Origin: Caldiserica bacterium UBA4822
GTDB taxonomy: Bacteria; Caldisericota; Caldisericia; Cryosericales; Cryosericaceae
Assembly: GCA_002402295.1 (NCBI GenBank)
Contig: DHFO01000022.1
Location: 1-30,899, forward strand
DNA length: 30,899 nt
Direction of reading: 5' to 3'
Made by a program: the position numbers and the translations under genes. Position 1 is the first letter of the stretch. The number at the start of each line of letters is the position of its first letter. Positions 15,259 through 24,147 of the stretch are shown here, one piece after another. The notes under the pieces were generated by a model, which worked only from the letters and a program-made list of their open reading frames with translations, made no database searches and was not told the DNA's origin.

Positions 15259-16609
15259 GTTTCCATCCATACCGTCGACCAGCGATGAACAGCTGGCCAT
15301 GCTTGACAGGGTGGGGCTGAAGTTCGAGGATATTATCAGCTGTGTTCAGGGCAACGCTTGCGTTGAAGGCGGCCTCCGTCTGCCGGATGGCTTGACTGAG
15401 GAGGAGATGGTGCAGGAGTGGGACCTCATAATGTCTCGCAACTCCACACCAAAAAAAGCCTCGCTGATGGGTGGCGGCGCGTATATGCACTTCGTGCCGG
15501 CAGTTGTCCCGCATCTTGCAGGTCAACCTGGCTTTGTGACCGCCTATACTCCGTACCAGCCGGAGCTCAGTCAGGGAACCCTGCAGTCGCTGTTTGAGTA
15601 TCAGTCCTTTATCGTTGAGCTGACGGACATGGAGCTGTCCAACTGCTCGATGTATGACGGGGCGTCGTCCGCAGCGGAGGCCATGCTGATGGCCCATCGG
15701 ATCAAGCATGCGCCAAGGATACTCGCAGCTGATAATGTCAATCCGGCCTACCTTGCCACAGTCCGGACATATAGCGAGCCGCATGGTATTGCTATTGAAA
15801 CGGTGCCGACGGACGAGTCCGGTCAGGTTTCCCGGGCTGAGCTTGAGCGCTTGCTGTCGGCTGCTCCATGCAGCGCGGTGCTAGTTCAGAGTCCGAACTA
15901 CTTTGGCATCATTGAAGATCTGACTGCGCTTGGAAACTTAGCCCATGCTCATGATGCATTGTTCGTGGAGTGTTTCACCGAGGCAATGGCACTTGGACTG
16001 CTCAAGTATGGACTTGGCACAGGCGCGGACATCGTCGTAGGCGATGCACAGTCACTGGGACTGCCAATGTCCTTTGGAGGCCCTCACCTTGGCGTCTTTG
16101 CAACGCTCAGGAAGTTCAACCGGGAGTTCCCTGGACGAATTGTGGGCGAGTCGGTCGATACGGAAGGACGTCAGGCGTACGTCATGACACTCAGGGCCCG
16201 TGAACAGGATATCCGGCGTGAGAAGGCTACGTCGAACATCTGTTCGAACCATGCACTGAATGCTATCACCGCTGCCGTGTATCTGGCAAGCGTCGGACAG
16301 GATGGGTTCCGCTCTCTTGCATGTGAAAGTGCAGCCAAGCTTCAGAAACTTGTGCGGGGTCTTGAAGCTACCGGACGGTTCTCTCCTGTATTCAAGGGCG
16401 GAGCGGTGTTCAACGAGATGGTGCTGGCTAGTTCGCTGGCGCCCGATGAGCTGCGGGCACGGCTTGCAGCAGTTCCTGTTATTCCGCCTCTTGTGCTCCC
16501 CAGTGGAATGGTTCCCGGTGTTGCAGGGATGCCGCACTCCTATCTGGTCTGCGCGAGTGAGCTGCTGAAGGACGCACTGCTTGAGCAGGTTATAGCTGCA
16601 TTGAGCTGA
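15236..16609 (+). CDS. gcvPA: Glycine dehydrogenase (decarboxylating) subunit 1
   Basis: 457 residues, as expected for the N-terminal half of the two-subunit P protein. With GcvPB it decarboxylates glycine and passes the aminomethyl group to lipoyl-GcvH. Recognisable segments include AYTPYQPELSQGTLQ, MYDGASSAAEA and SLGLPMSFGGPHLG. The ATG at 15236 lies within gcvH and gives a 23-nt overlap. It is needed because the conserved N-terminal FPSIPSTSDEQLAML block precedes the next methionine codon at 15299. gcvPB follows after 10 nt. Confidence 0.95.
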   Translation: MQNTGRTRFPSIPSTSDEQLAMLDRVGLKFEDIISCVQGNACVEGGLRLPDGLTEEEMVQEWDLIMSRNSTPKKASLMGGGAYMHFVPAVVPHLAGQPGFVTAYTPYQPELSQGTLQSLFEYQSFIVELTDMELSNCSMYDGASSAAEAMLMAHRIKHAPRILAADNVNPAYLATVRTYSEPHGIAIETVPTDESGQVSRAELERLLSAAPCSAVLVQSPNYFGIIEDLTALGNLAHAHDALFVECFTEAMALGLLKYGLGTGADIVVGDAQSLGLPMSFGGPHLGVFATLRKFNREFPGRIVGESVDTEGRQAYVMTLRAREQDIRREKATSNICSNHALNAITAAVYLASVGQDGFRSLACESAAKLQKLVRGLEATGRFSPVFKGGAVFNEMVLASSLAPDELRARLAAVPVIPPLVLPSGMVPGVAGMPHSYLVCASELLKDALLEQVIAALS

Positions 16610-16619
16610 GGGGGACGCG

Positions 16620-18074
16620 ATGACACTGTATGACAAGAGTGTAGCTGGTCGCTGCGCCTTCTCGTTTTCATTTGAGGAGGATGAAGCCCGCGCCGAGTCG
16701 TGCATCCCCGACTACGCACGTGCCGGCGTGAAGTCCCTGCCTGAGGTCAGCGAGCTCGACCTCGTGCGGCACTTTACTAATCTGGCAACAGTCAATTACG
16801 GGGTTGACACGGGTTTTTACCCGCTAGGGTCCTGCACCATGAAGTACAATCCCAAAATCAATGAACGGCTGGCAGCCGATCCAAGGCTCACCATGCGACA
16901 CCCTCTCGACGATGTATCGGAAAACCAGGGCGTGCTGCAGATGGAATACGAGCTGAAGGAGTCGCTCGAGGAAATCACCGGCATGGATGACTTCACGCTC
17001 CAGCCGGCGTGCGGGGCCCACGGTGAGCTGACAGGCATGCTGATTATTCACGCATACATGCGAGACCACGACCCGCGGCGTACGCGTGTGCTTATTCCTG
17101 ACTCGGCCCACGGTACGAATCCTGCATCGGCGTCCATGGCCGGTTTCCAGGTTGTTACCGTGCCCTCCGACGAGCGTGGTGGTGTGGACATGGAGGCACT
17201 AGATCATCTGATGGACGATACGGTTGCGGCCATCATGCTGACGAACCCCAACACCGTTGGCCTGTTCGATGAGAACATCACCAGAATCTCTGAACTCGTT
17301 CATGCGCGGGGTGGCCTGCTCTACTATGATGGTGCAAACCTGAACGCGCTGATGGGACTCATCCGGCCGGGAGACCTGGGGTTTGATGTTGTCCACCTGA
17401 ACCTGCACAAGACATTCTCTACTCCGCACGGCGGTGGGGGCCCTGGCGCGGCGCCCGTGGGTGTCAAGCAGTTTCTTGCAGAGTATCTGCCGGTCCCGAT
17501 TGTCGTGCAGCGCGACGGTCAGTACGCTCTCGACAGTGACAGACCTCGCTCGATTGGACGCATGTCAGCCTTCTATGGCAATACGGGCGTGCTTGCGCGT
17601 GCCTTCGTGTACATCAGAATGATGGGTCGGGACGGCCTTGCGGCGGCAAGTCGCGCTGCGGTGATTAATGCCAACTATGTCAAGAAACTGCTTGCTCCGT
17701 ACTACCCGCCCGCCTACGATCGCCCGGTGATGCACGAAACCGTCCTGAGTGCTAAAGGGTACGACAAGTACGGCGTATCTCTTCTGGACATCGCGAAGCG
17801 CCTCATGGACTATGGATATCATCCCCCGACAATTTACTTTCCTCACTTCCCTCCCCATGCTGAGGAGGTCATGATGATCGAGCCGACCGAGAGTGAAAGC
17901 CGGGAAACGCTCGATGCGTTCTGTGACGCCCTTATCCGAATCAGTAAAGAGGCCCAGGAGCAGCCTGACCTTCTCCTGTCAGCTCCCCACAACACGGTCG
18001 TGACCAGGGTCAACGAGACCTATGCTGCCCGTCACCTTGTGACGAGTCAGCGCGACAAGAAGGGAATCGGTTGA
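16620..18074 (+). CDS. gcvPB: Glycine dehydrogenase (decarboxylating) subunit 2
   Basis: 484 residues, the pyridoxal-phosphate-bearing subunit of the split P protein. The cofactor lysine is K264 in NLHKTFSTPHGGGGPG. FYPLGSCTMKYNP (67-79), SAHGTNPAS (162-170) and YYDGANLNA (235-243) are also conserved. GAGGGGG lies just upstream of ATG 16620. It ends immediately before the argS start codon with no intervening base. Length and motifs are normal. Confidence 0.97.
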   Translation: MTLYDKSVAGRCAFSFSFEEDEARAESCIPDYARAGVKSLPEVSELDLVRHFTNLATVNYGVDTGFYPLGSCTMKYNPKINERLAADPRLTMRHPLDDVSENQGVLQMEYELKESLEEITGMDDFTLQPACGAHGELTGMLIIHAYMRDHDPRRTRVLIPDSAHGTNPASASMAGFQVVTVPSDERGGVDMEALDHLMDDTVAAIMLTNPNTVGLFDENITRISELVHARGGLLYYDGANLNALMGLIRPGDLGFDVVHLNLHKTFSTPHGGGGPGAAPVGVKQFLAEYLPVPIVVQRDGQYALDSDRPRSIGRMSAFYGNTGVLARAFVYIRMMGRDGLAAASRAAVINANYVKKLLAPYYPPAYDRPVMHETVLSAKGYDKYGVSLLDIAKRLMDYGYHPPTIYFPHFPPHAEEVMMIEPTESESRETLDAFCDALIRISKEAQEQPDLLLSAPHNTVVTRVNETYAARHLVTSQRDKKGIG

Positions 18075-19733
18075 GTGTTCAATCTACGTGAAGCTATAGA
18101 CCAACAGGTCAGTATTGCGCTCAGGGACCTCCTCTCCGCCGAGGAGGTCCCTCTGGCTGCGTGCTCCCTCGCCCGGCAGGGCTATGGTGACTACACCCTT
18201 GCGCTGCCGATGAAGCTGGCTCGGCTCCGCCACCAGCCTCCCATGGTTCTTGCAGGGGCGCTGCTTCCCGCTCTCCAAGCGATCCCGTACGTGGGCAGCG
18301 TGGAGGCCGCAGCGCCCGGGTACCTCAATCTGCGTCTGTCGGACGCATTCGTCGCTGACCGGCTCAGCGCCGTGCTATGTGCGGATCCGGGGAGTCTGCT
18401 GTACAAGGGCCCCGTCGGCAGGAAGATCCAGGTGGAATTCGTCAGCGCAAATCCGACTGGTCCACTGCACGTCGGCAATGGGCGTGGGGCGGCGCTGGGG
18501 TCGGTCCTCGCGTCACTGCTGGAGACCCAGGGCTACGAGGTTGATCGCGAGTACTACGTCAATGACTATGGTTCCAAAATGAAGTTGTTCACCGAGTCCA
18601 TCGCCCACTATTTGTTCCCAATGCTCGGTTGGGAGTATCCGATGCCTGAGGAAGGATACCGTGGGAGTTACATCCCAGAGCTTGCGCAGGCAATCTTTGA
18701 GCAGAGCGCCAGTGAGTTGCACGCGATGGCCTCGGAGGACGAGCGTCTGGAACTGGTGCAGGAACGCGGAAAGGTGCTGGTGCTCGCATCCATCCGTCAG
18801 GCCCTTGAGGAGATGGGGGTGTCGTTCGACACCTGGTTCTCCGAGCACTATCTGGTCGAGAATGGCTGGAATGACCGTGTCCTCGCCGAGTTCCGGAGCC
18901 GTGGAGTCGTGTACGAGAAGGATGGGGCAGTGTGGCTGCGCTCCACGGACTTTGGTGATGACAAGGACCGCGTTCTCGTGCGGCGGGATGGAGAGCCGAC
19001 GTACACCCTGACGGACGCCGCGTACCACTTCAACAAGTTTCAGCGAGGCTACACGAAGAGCATTGACATCTTCGGCGCAGACCACATCGGACATATCGTT
19101 CCGATGCAGGCGCTGATGAAAAGTCTTGGGATGCCTGACGACTTTCTCGAGATACTCATCTATCAGATTGTGCACTTTCTTCGGGGAGGGCAGCAGGTAG
19201 TTCTGTCAAAGCAAACCGGCGAAATCATCGAGCTGGCGGACCTGGTTCGCGAGGTGGGCAGAGACCAGGCACGGGTTTTCTTTCTCTTGTCATCGGCCGA
19301 CTCCGAGCTTGAGTTCGACCTTGAGGCAGCGAAGGAGAACTCGCTGGAGAACCCAGCCTACTACCTGAAGTACACATATGCAAGGCTCTGCAGTGTTGTG
19401 CGCCAGGCCCATGCAACCGGTGCCATGGTGCCGGACCGGGCAGCCCCGGGCGACGTTGCTCTTCTGACCACCCTGGAGGACCGCGAACTGTTGAAGTGTC
19501 TGTTCAAGGCTCAGGAAGAGATAGATGATGCCGCACGGAGCAGGCAGGCCCACCGGGTCCTGTATCTGGCAGGTGAGGTTGCCAAGGCTGTCAACACGTT
19601 CTATCAGAAGGAGAAGGTACTGCAGGAAGACCAGGACATGGCCAGGTCCCGCATGTTGCTCGTACGGGCATCACAGCAGGTACTGCTGGCATATGCCCAG
19701 ATACTCGGCATACATCTTCCTGACACCATGTAG
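18075..19733 (+). CDS. argS: Arginyl-tRNA synthetase
   Basis: 552 residues, normal for bacterial ArgRS. The class I signature region is SANPTGPLHVGNGRGAALG, where HVGN stands for HIGH. The KMSKS loop reads VLSKQTGE, so the KM of the canonical motif is replaced while SK is kept. An N-terminal Arg_S-like domain and a C-terminal DALR anticodon-binding domain with YTYARL complete it. The GTG at 18075 directly follows the gcvPB stop codon, with a purine-rich AAGAAGGGAA stretch upstream. Placement between gcv and rbfA suggests co-transcription. ArgRS often departs from the standard KMSKS, so activity is expected. Confidence 0.95.
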   Translation: MFNLREAIDQQVSIALRDLLSAEEVPLAACSLARQGYGDYTLALPMKLARLRHQPPMVLAGALLPALQAIPYVGSVEAAAPGYLNLRLSDAFVADRLSAVLCADPGSLLYKGPVGRKIQVEFVSANPTGPLHVGNGRGAALGSVLASLLETQGYEVDREYYVNDYGSKMKLFTESIAHYLFPMLGWEYPMPEEGYRGSYIPELAQAIFEQSASELHAMASEDERLELVQERGKVLVLASIRQALEEMGVSFDTWFSEHYLVENGWNDRVLAEFRSRGVVYEKDGAVWLRSTDFGDDKDRVLVRRDGEPTYTLTDAAYHFNKFQRGYTKSIDIFGADHIGHIVPMQALMKSLGMPDDFLEILIYQIVHFLRGGQQVVLSKQTGEIIELADLVREVGRDQARVFFLLSSADSELEFDLEAAKENSLENPAYYLKYTYARLCSVVRQAHATGAMVPDRAAPGDVALLTTLEDRELLKCLFKAQEEIDDAARSRQAHRVLYLAGEVAKAVNTFYQKEKVLQEDQDMARSRMLLVRASQQVLLAYAQILGIHLPDTM

Positions 19734-19767
19734 TGCGCCGGGCACTGCAACGAGTGAGGTTCCAACT

Positions 19768-20136
19768 ATGAAAGACGTACGCAAAGCGCGGCTGGAGTCG
19801 TTTATCCGCAGGAGCATCGAAGCAGAACTGGTTCTCATGGACGACCCGGACTTGCGTCTCCTGACAGTGACGCGCATCGAGCTGTCCAATGACACGCGGC
19901 TCGCCAAGGTATTCGTTTCGAGCCTCTCCACAGAAGAGGGGCGCGAGAAGGCCCTCATGGCCGCACTGTCGAGAGCCTCTGGGAAGTTTCAGCAGAAACT
20001 GGCCGCTGATGTTTCGATGCGGTTCACTCCGTTACTCTCCTTTCACTATGACAGAGGATTCATCCGTGGAACGCAGGTCGTGGAACTCCTCACGGAACTC
20101 GAGAGAAACGATCAGAAGGAGCGGGGCAACCTATGA
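19768..20136 (+). CDS. rbfA: Ribosome-binding factor A
   Basis: 122 residues. It binds the 30S subunit and helps mature the 5' end of 16S rRNA. The KH-like fold is recognisable from the DDPDLRLLTVTRIELSND segment, AKVFVSSL, and the C-terminal RFTPLLSFHYDRG block. ATG 19768 has GAGGT 8 nt upstream. The frame is open further upstream only inside argS. It lies 34 nt after argS and overlaps nrnA by 4 nt (ATGA). The classic nusA-infB neighbours are missing here, but the rbfA-nrnA pair is kept. Confidence 0.93.
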   Translation: MKDVRKARLESFIRRSIEAELVLMDDPDLRLLTVTRIELSNDTRLAKVFVSSLSTEEGREKALMAALSRASGKFQQKLAADVSMRFTPLLSFHYDRGFIRGTQVVELLTELERNDQKERGNL

Positions 20137-21119
20137 GTGCCGTTACCCTGGCGGACCTTGGTGCCAGACTGGAGAAGGCAAGCGACATCTTCGTGTTTAC
20201 GCATGAGGTTGCGGACGGCGACGCTCTCGGGTCGATGGTTGCTCTGGTACTCTATCTGCGGGCACTGGGCAAGCAGGTTTACGCTTTCGTTCCGGGCAGG
20301 GTGCAGGCCAGTTATCGCTTTCTTGGCACGGATGAGCTGTTGAACACGATGGCCGAAGGGGAAGCATGGAAGATGGTCCGTTCTCGGAGGGTGACATGTC
20401 TGAGTGCGGACGCTGCTGACGTCGATCGGCTGGCGCAGTGGAAGAACCTGTTTCTCGCCGGGGCAGACCGGCTGGTACTGGACCATCATGCCTCCAATGA
20501 GGGGTTTGGCGATGCCTTCTATGTTGACGGCACGTCAGGCTCATGCTGTGAGGTTCTGTTGGCGCTGTTTACCGTAATGGGCCACGGGCCTGTTGATGCC
20601 AGGGTTGCGACGGCCCTGTACGCGGGACTTGCCGCTGATACGGGCTCGTTTCAGTACGCCAACACGACTGCGGCGTCATTGATGCACGCGGCCCAGCTGG
20701 TTGAGCTTGGAGCGTCGCCCGAGGACATTTCGCGCAATGTGAATGAAGCTAGACCGTATTCCGCATTGAAACTCGTAGCAGCGTCTGTGACGGATTCTCG
20801 TCTCCTCTACTCCGGACAGGTCGTTCTTGCTCACGTAACCCGAAGAATGCTGGAGGAAGCCGGGTGCGACGAGGAAGATACTGAAGCGGTGACCAACGAA
20901 TTGCGGAGAATTGCCGGTACTCGCGTCGTCATCGTTCTAAAGGAATCGTCTGACGGGACTGTCAAAGTCAGCCTGCGGGGCAAGTATGGATTTGATGTGA
21001 AGCGGATTGCCCTGGCGTTCGGCGGTGGGGGCCATGTGCTCGCTGCAGGATGCACACTCCCCGGGACCATTGAGCGCGCCGAGGCAGACGTCCTGGCCGA
21101 ACTGGACAAGTACGTCTGA
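20133..21119 (+). CDS. nrnA: DHH-family phosphoesterase, NrnA-like (oligoribonuclease / pAp phosphatase)
   Basis: 328 residues. NrnA-type enzymes degrade nanoRNA and in some species dephosphorylate pAp or cut cyclic dinucleotide products. Predicted metal ligands are H24, D28 and D30 (THEVADGD; the family usually has H-x-x-P-DGD), the DHH motif D117-H118-H119, and D169 in AADTGSF. The DHHA1 domain ends with the GGGGHVLAAG substrate-binding motif. The ATG is in an ATGA overlap with the rbfA stop. This gene closes the plus-strand block and converges on the radical SAM gene. Confidence 0.93.
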   Translation: MSAVTLADLGARLEKASDIFVFTHEVADGDALGSMVALVLYLRALGKQVYAFVPGRVQASYRFLGTDELLNTMAEGEAWKMVRSRRVTCLSADAADVDRLAQWKNLFLAGADRLVLDHHASNEGFGDAFYVDGTSGSCCEVLLALFTVMGHGPVDARVATALYAGLAADTGSFQYANTTAASLMHAAQLVELGASPEDISRNVNEARPYSALKLVAASVTDSRLLYSGQVVLAHVTRRMLEEAGCDEEDTEAVTNELRRIAGTRVVIVLKESSDGTVKVSLRGKYGFDVKRIALAFGGGGHVLAAGCTLPGTIERAEADVLAELDKYV

Positions 21120-21141
21120 GCCCAGGAGCGGTCGCGCACCC

Positions 21142-21161
21142 GGGAAGTGCTACACACTCCC
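21142..21161. other. Stem-loop at the convergent nrnA / radical SAM junction
   Basis: GGG(A)AGTG-CTACA-CACTCCC forms a 7-bp stem with one bulged A. It spans the stop codon of the minus-strand gene at 21150. There is no T-run on either side, so if it helps end transcription it is not a standard intrinsic terminator. Confidence 0.25.
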
Positions 21162-23027
21162 TGCGTCGCTGTCAGTCGGGATCCCGGTGTCAGGTCTCCT
21201 GAAGAGGCTGACCGTAGGACAGGGGTTCATTTCACTCTGGACGCCGCATGCGTGGCAGCCCGTTTCCCTGCAGGTGGGCAATCGTTCTCCCTTTGCAGCA
21301 CGCCTGTATTCCTCCTGAAGAAAGGACCGCGACACTCCCGGGTCCACGATGTGCCACGGCAGTTCGCTGTCAAGCGGGAGTGTGTCGTACAGCAGACTCG
21401 CCTCTGACACGTCTGATTGCGCTAGAGCCTGCTGCCACACATCGAACCGGAACGACTCGCGCCAACCGTCAAACGTTGCTCCGCCTCGCCACGCAGATTC
21501 GATGATGGAACCCACCGTGCGGTCGCCCCGGCTGAGCAAGCCCTCGAGAAGGGCCAGCCTGGGGTCGCCATACTCTGCCCGGACCCGTCCTTTGAGCGGC
21601 CGGAGAGCTGTCTTCAGATAGTCAATCTTCCGGGCGAAGGACTCGGGCGTATTCTGTGCGCACCACTGGAAAGCTGTGTGAGGACGGGGAACAAAGGGAT
21701 TGATGCTCAGGTTGATGGCAATGTCCTTGCGGAACCCCCTGCCGAAGGCATAGATGCGGGAAACCAGGTCTGCGATGGCATCGAGGTCCTCGGTCGTCTC
21801 GGTGGGGAGACCGAACATGAAGTAGAACTTCACAAGATGCCACCCCTTGCTGAAAACAGTCTGCAGCGTTTCAAAGATGGAATCCTCCGTGATGTTCTTG
21901 TTGATGACATCACGCAGGCGCTGACTGCCTGCTTCGACTGCAAACGTAAGGGAACCCTCGCGGGTCTCCTTTATCTCGTCGGCAAGGTATCCCGGAAAGT
22001 TCTCCATGCGCAGGGAAGGAAACGAGATTGAAATGTTATGCTCTTCCCTGTAGGTTCGGACAAGGTCGACAAGGCCCTGCAGGTCGCTGTAGTCGGTACT
22101 GCTCAGTGAGAGCAGGCTGACCTCCTCATAGCCGGTCGAGGCGACGATAGTCTCCAGTTGGGTACGAATAGACGTGAGTGACTGCTCGCGGGTCGGGCGG
22201 TAGGAAATACCTGCTTCGCAGAAACGGCATCCACGCACGCAACCTCGGAAGAGCTCGATGACGCCACGGTCGTGCACCACTTCCCGATAGGGCACGATGG
22301 GATGGATCGGGGCAGGTTGGTCGTCGAGCCTGTCAATGATGCGGCGTCGGACCACTTGGGGAATGTCGTGCACGACAGGTCGGGGAATGCCTGAACGCCC
22401 GGCAGGTGTTCTCTGCTCCTGATAGAGGGCGGGAACGTAGACTCCTCTGGTGTCGCACGCAAGATCGTGCAGAGCTTCCTGTGTGCTCTTTCCAGTAGTA
22501 CGTGCTGCGGCAAGGCTGTGCACAATCTCAGGGAATAGCTCTTCCCCGTCTCCGATGCCAAAGGCGTCGATGAATGCTGCCATCGGTTCTGGATTGAAGC
22601 TGCAGCTGCCTCCTGCGATGACAACTGGCCACGACGACCGTTCGGCTGAACGCACAGGCAGCCCCGCGAGGTCGAGCATGTTGAGGACATTCGTGTATGT
22701 AAGTTCGGTGCCGAGGCTGAATGCGAGCAGGTCGAACGTATTCAGAGGTCTCTTGCTTTCGAGCGAGAAGAGTGGAGTTCCACTGCTTCTCAGCCACGCC
22801 TCCATATCATGGAACGGAGCAAAGGCCCGTTCTGCGACGACGTCGTCCATGGCGTTGAGCAGATTGTAGAGAATCTGCAGCCCATAGGAGGACATGCCCA
22901 CTTCGTAGAGATCGGGGTAGATGAGCGCAATATGGAAATGGCCCTCCCAGTTCTTGTGCACGGCGTTGAGCTCGTTGCCCGCGTACCTCGATGGGCCTTC
23001 AAACTGTTCCAAAACGTGCATATCCAT
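21150..23027 (-). CDS. B12-binding-like radical SAM protein, TIGR03960 type
   Basis: 625 residues. An N-terminal B12-binding-like domain carries the typical IYPDLYEVGMS..G segment (about 36-50), without an obvious DxHxxG cobalamin-ligating motif. The radical SAM motif CX3CX2C is at C263, C267 and C270 (GCVRGCRFC). The C-terminus has a cysteine cluster (CRETGCHACG), as in this family. The function is unknown; it is found in many anaerobes near rodA, rng and rplU. ATG 23027 lies 1 nt after the rodA stop, with GAGG 7 nt upstream, so coupled translation is likely. The usual partner TIGR03936/DUF2344 protein is not present; a convergent gene follows instead. Confidence 0.88.
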   Translation of the reverse strand: MDMHVLEQFEGPSRYAGNELNAVHKNWEGHFHIALIYPDLYEVGMSSYGLQILYNLLNAMDDVVAERAFAPFHDMEAWLRSSGTPLFSLESKRPLNTFDLLAFSLGTELTYTNVLNMLDLAGLPVRSAERSSWPVVIAGGSCSFNPEPMAAFIDAFGIGDGEELFPEIVHSLAAARTTGKSTQEALHDLACDTRGVYVPALYQEQRTPAGRSGIPRPVVHDIPQVVRRRIIDRLDDQPAPIHPIVPYREVVHDRGVIELFRGCVRGCRFCEAGISYRPTREQSLTSIRTQLETIVASTGYEEVSLLSLSSTDYSDLQGLVDLVRTYREEHNISISFPSLRMENFPGYLADEIKETREGSLTFAVEAGSQRLRDVINKNITEDSIFETLQTVFSKGWHLVKFYFMFGLPTETTEDLDAIADLVSRIYAFGRGFRKDIAINLSINPFVPRPHTAFQWCAQNTPESFARKIDYLKTALRPLKGRVRAEYGDPRLALLEGLLSRGDRTVGSIIESAWRGGATFDGWRESFRFDVWQQALAQSDVSEASLLYDTLPLDSELPWHIVDPGVSRSFLQEEYRRAAKGERLPTCRETGCHACGVQSEMNPCPTVSLFRRPDTGIPTDSDAGSV

Positions 23028-23028
23028 A

Positions 23029-24138
23029 TCAGAACCTCAATTCTTCCCGCGTGCGGTAGAGCACGACCACCAGGGAGGCGGCAAGGACGTGCGTAAGCAG
23101 TGATGAGCCACCATAGCTGATGAACGGCAGAGGTATGCCGGTGACCGGCGAGAGCCCGATGGTCATGGCCATGTTGACTGCGGCTTGTATGAACCACATC
23201 GAGCCGATGCCTATCACAATCAGGCGTGCAAACTCGTCGTTAAGAGTGCGAAAGACCAGGAACGTGGACCACAGCAACATGATGAACAGCACGACCAGCG
23301 TTGCGCTGCCCACGAACCCGAACAGCTCACCGACCAGAGAGAACACAAAGTCAGCGTACTGCACGGGAACGAAGGACAGCGGAGCCTGTGTGCTGCCCTT
23401 GATTCCTCTCCCCCAGAGACCACCGGACCCGGTTGCAACAATAGACTGAATCACGTTGTACCCATCTCCAAGCGGGTCGGCCTGGGGATTCAGGAAGGTC
23501 TCAATACGCGTGCGCTGGTACGGTTTGAGGTTGAGCCAGATGCCTCCAGCAGCGACGACAAGGACCAGTCCGAGAGTGAGCAGCTGGCGATTTGTCAGGC
23601 GGAAGTGCACCAGCATGAGCACAGAAACACCAAGCAACACCATGGACGAGCCAAGGTCTGGTTCCTTGGCCACGAGCAACACCGAGGGGGCGACGGCGAG
23701 GGCGGTGAGGAGGACCTTGACGCTTGTCGTGAATCGCTCTCGTGGAAGCGTCAGAACAAAGGCAACGATGAGGATAATGGCGAGCTTGTGGAGCTCACTC
23801 GGCTGGATCCCAAAGGAGCCTGTAATGGGAATCCAGCGCCTGGAACCATACATCCCCTTGCCAACGAGAAGAACGAGCACAAGCAAGACAGTCTGGACGG
23901 CGTAGATGGGAAGTGCGAGAACACGCAGCAGCCGGTGATTGAGAAACTGAAGCACCAATCCCGCAGCCACACTCACCCCCAGAAGGAGTAGTGTCTTCGT
24001 GAAGTACGAGCGAAAACTGCCATAGTGGCCCAGCGTGTACTTTTCGGCAAGGCTGGCAGCATAGAACGTCCCCAGGCCGAACGCGATGAGCAGTGCGACA
24101 CTGACGATGAAGAACCGAGGAAGGCGGTGCGGCTTCAC
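23029..24138 (-). CDS. rodA: Rod-shape SEDS glycosyltransferase RodA
   Basis: 369 residues, polytopic, with about ten membrane segments. SEDS proteins polymerise lipid II and pair with a class B PBP; here that is MrdA in the same operon. Conserved segments seen are GIQPSELHKLA, EPDLGSSMVLL, and the C-terminal GIPLPFISYGGSSL. The start is GTG 24138, 9 nt after the minC stop, with a weak Shine-Dalgarno. RodA and FtsW are close paralogues; the mre neighbourhood supports RodA. Confidence 0.92.
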   Translation of the reverse strand: MKPHRLPRFFIVSVALLIAFGLGTFYAASLAEKYTLGHYGSFRSYFTKTLLLLGVSVAAGLVLQFLNHRLLRVLALPIYAVQTVLLVLVLLVGKGMYGSRRWIPITGSFGIQPSELHKLAIILIVAFVLTLPRERFTTSVKVLLTALAVAPSVLLVAKEPDLGSSMVLLGVSVLMLVHFRLTNRQLLTLGLVLVVAAGGIWLNLKPYQRTRIETFLNPQADPLGDGYNVIQSIVATGSGGLWGRGIKGSTQAPLSFVPVQYADFVFSLVGELFGFVGSATLVVLFIMLLWSTFLVFRTLNDEFARLIVIGIGSMWFIQAAVNMAMTIGLSPVTGIPLPFISYGGSSLLTHVLAASLVVVLYRTREELRF

Positions 24139-24147
24139 GGCTTCGGC

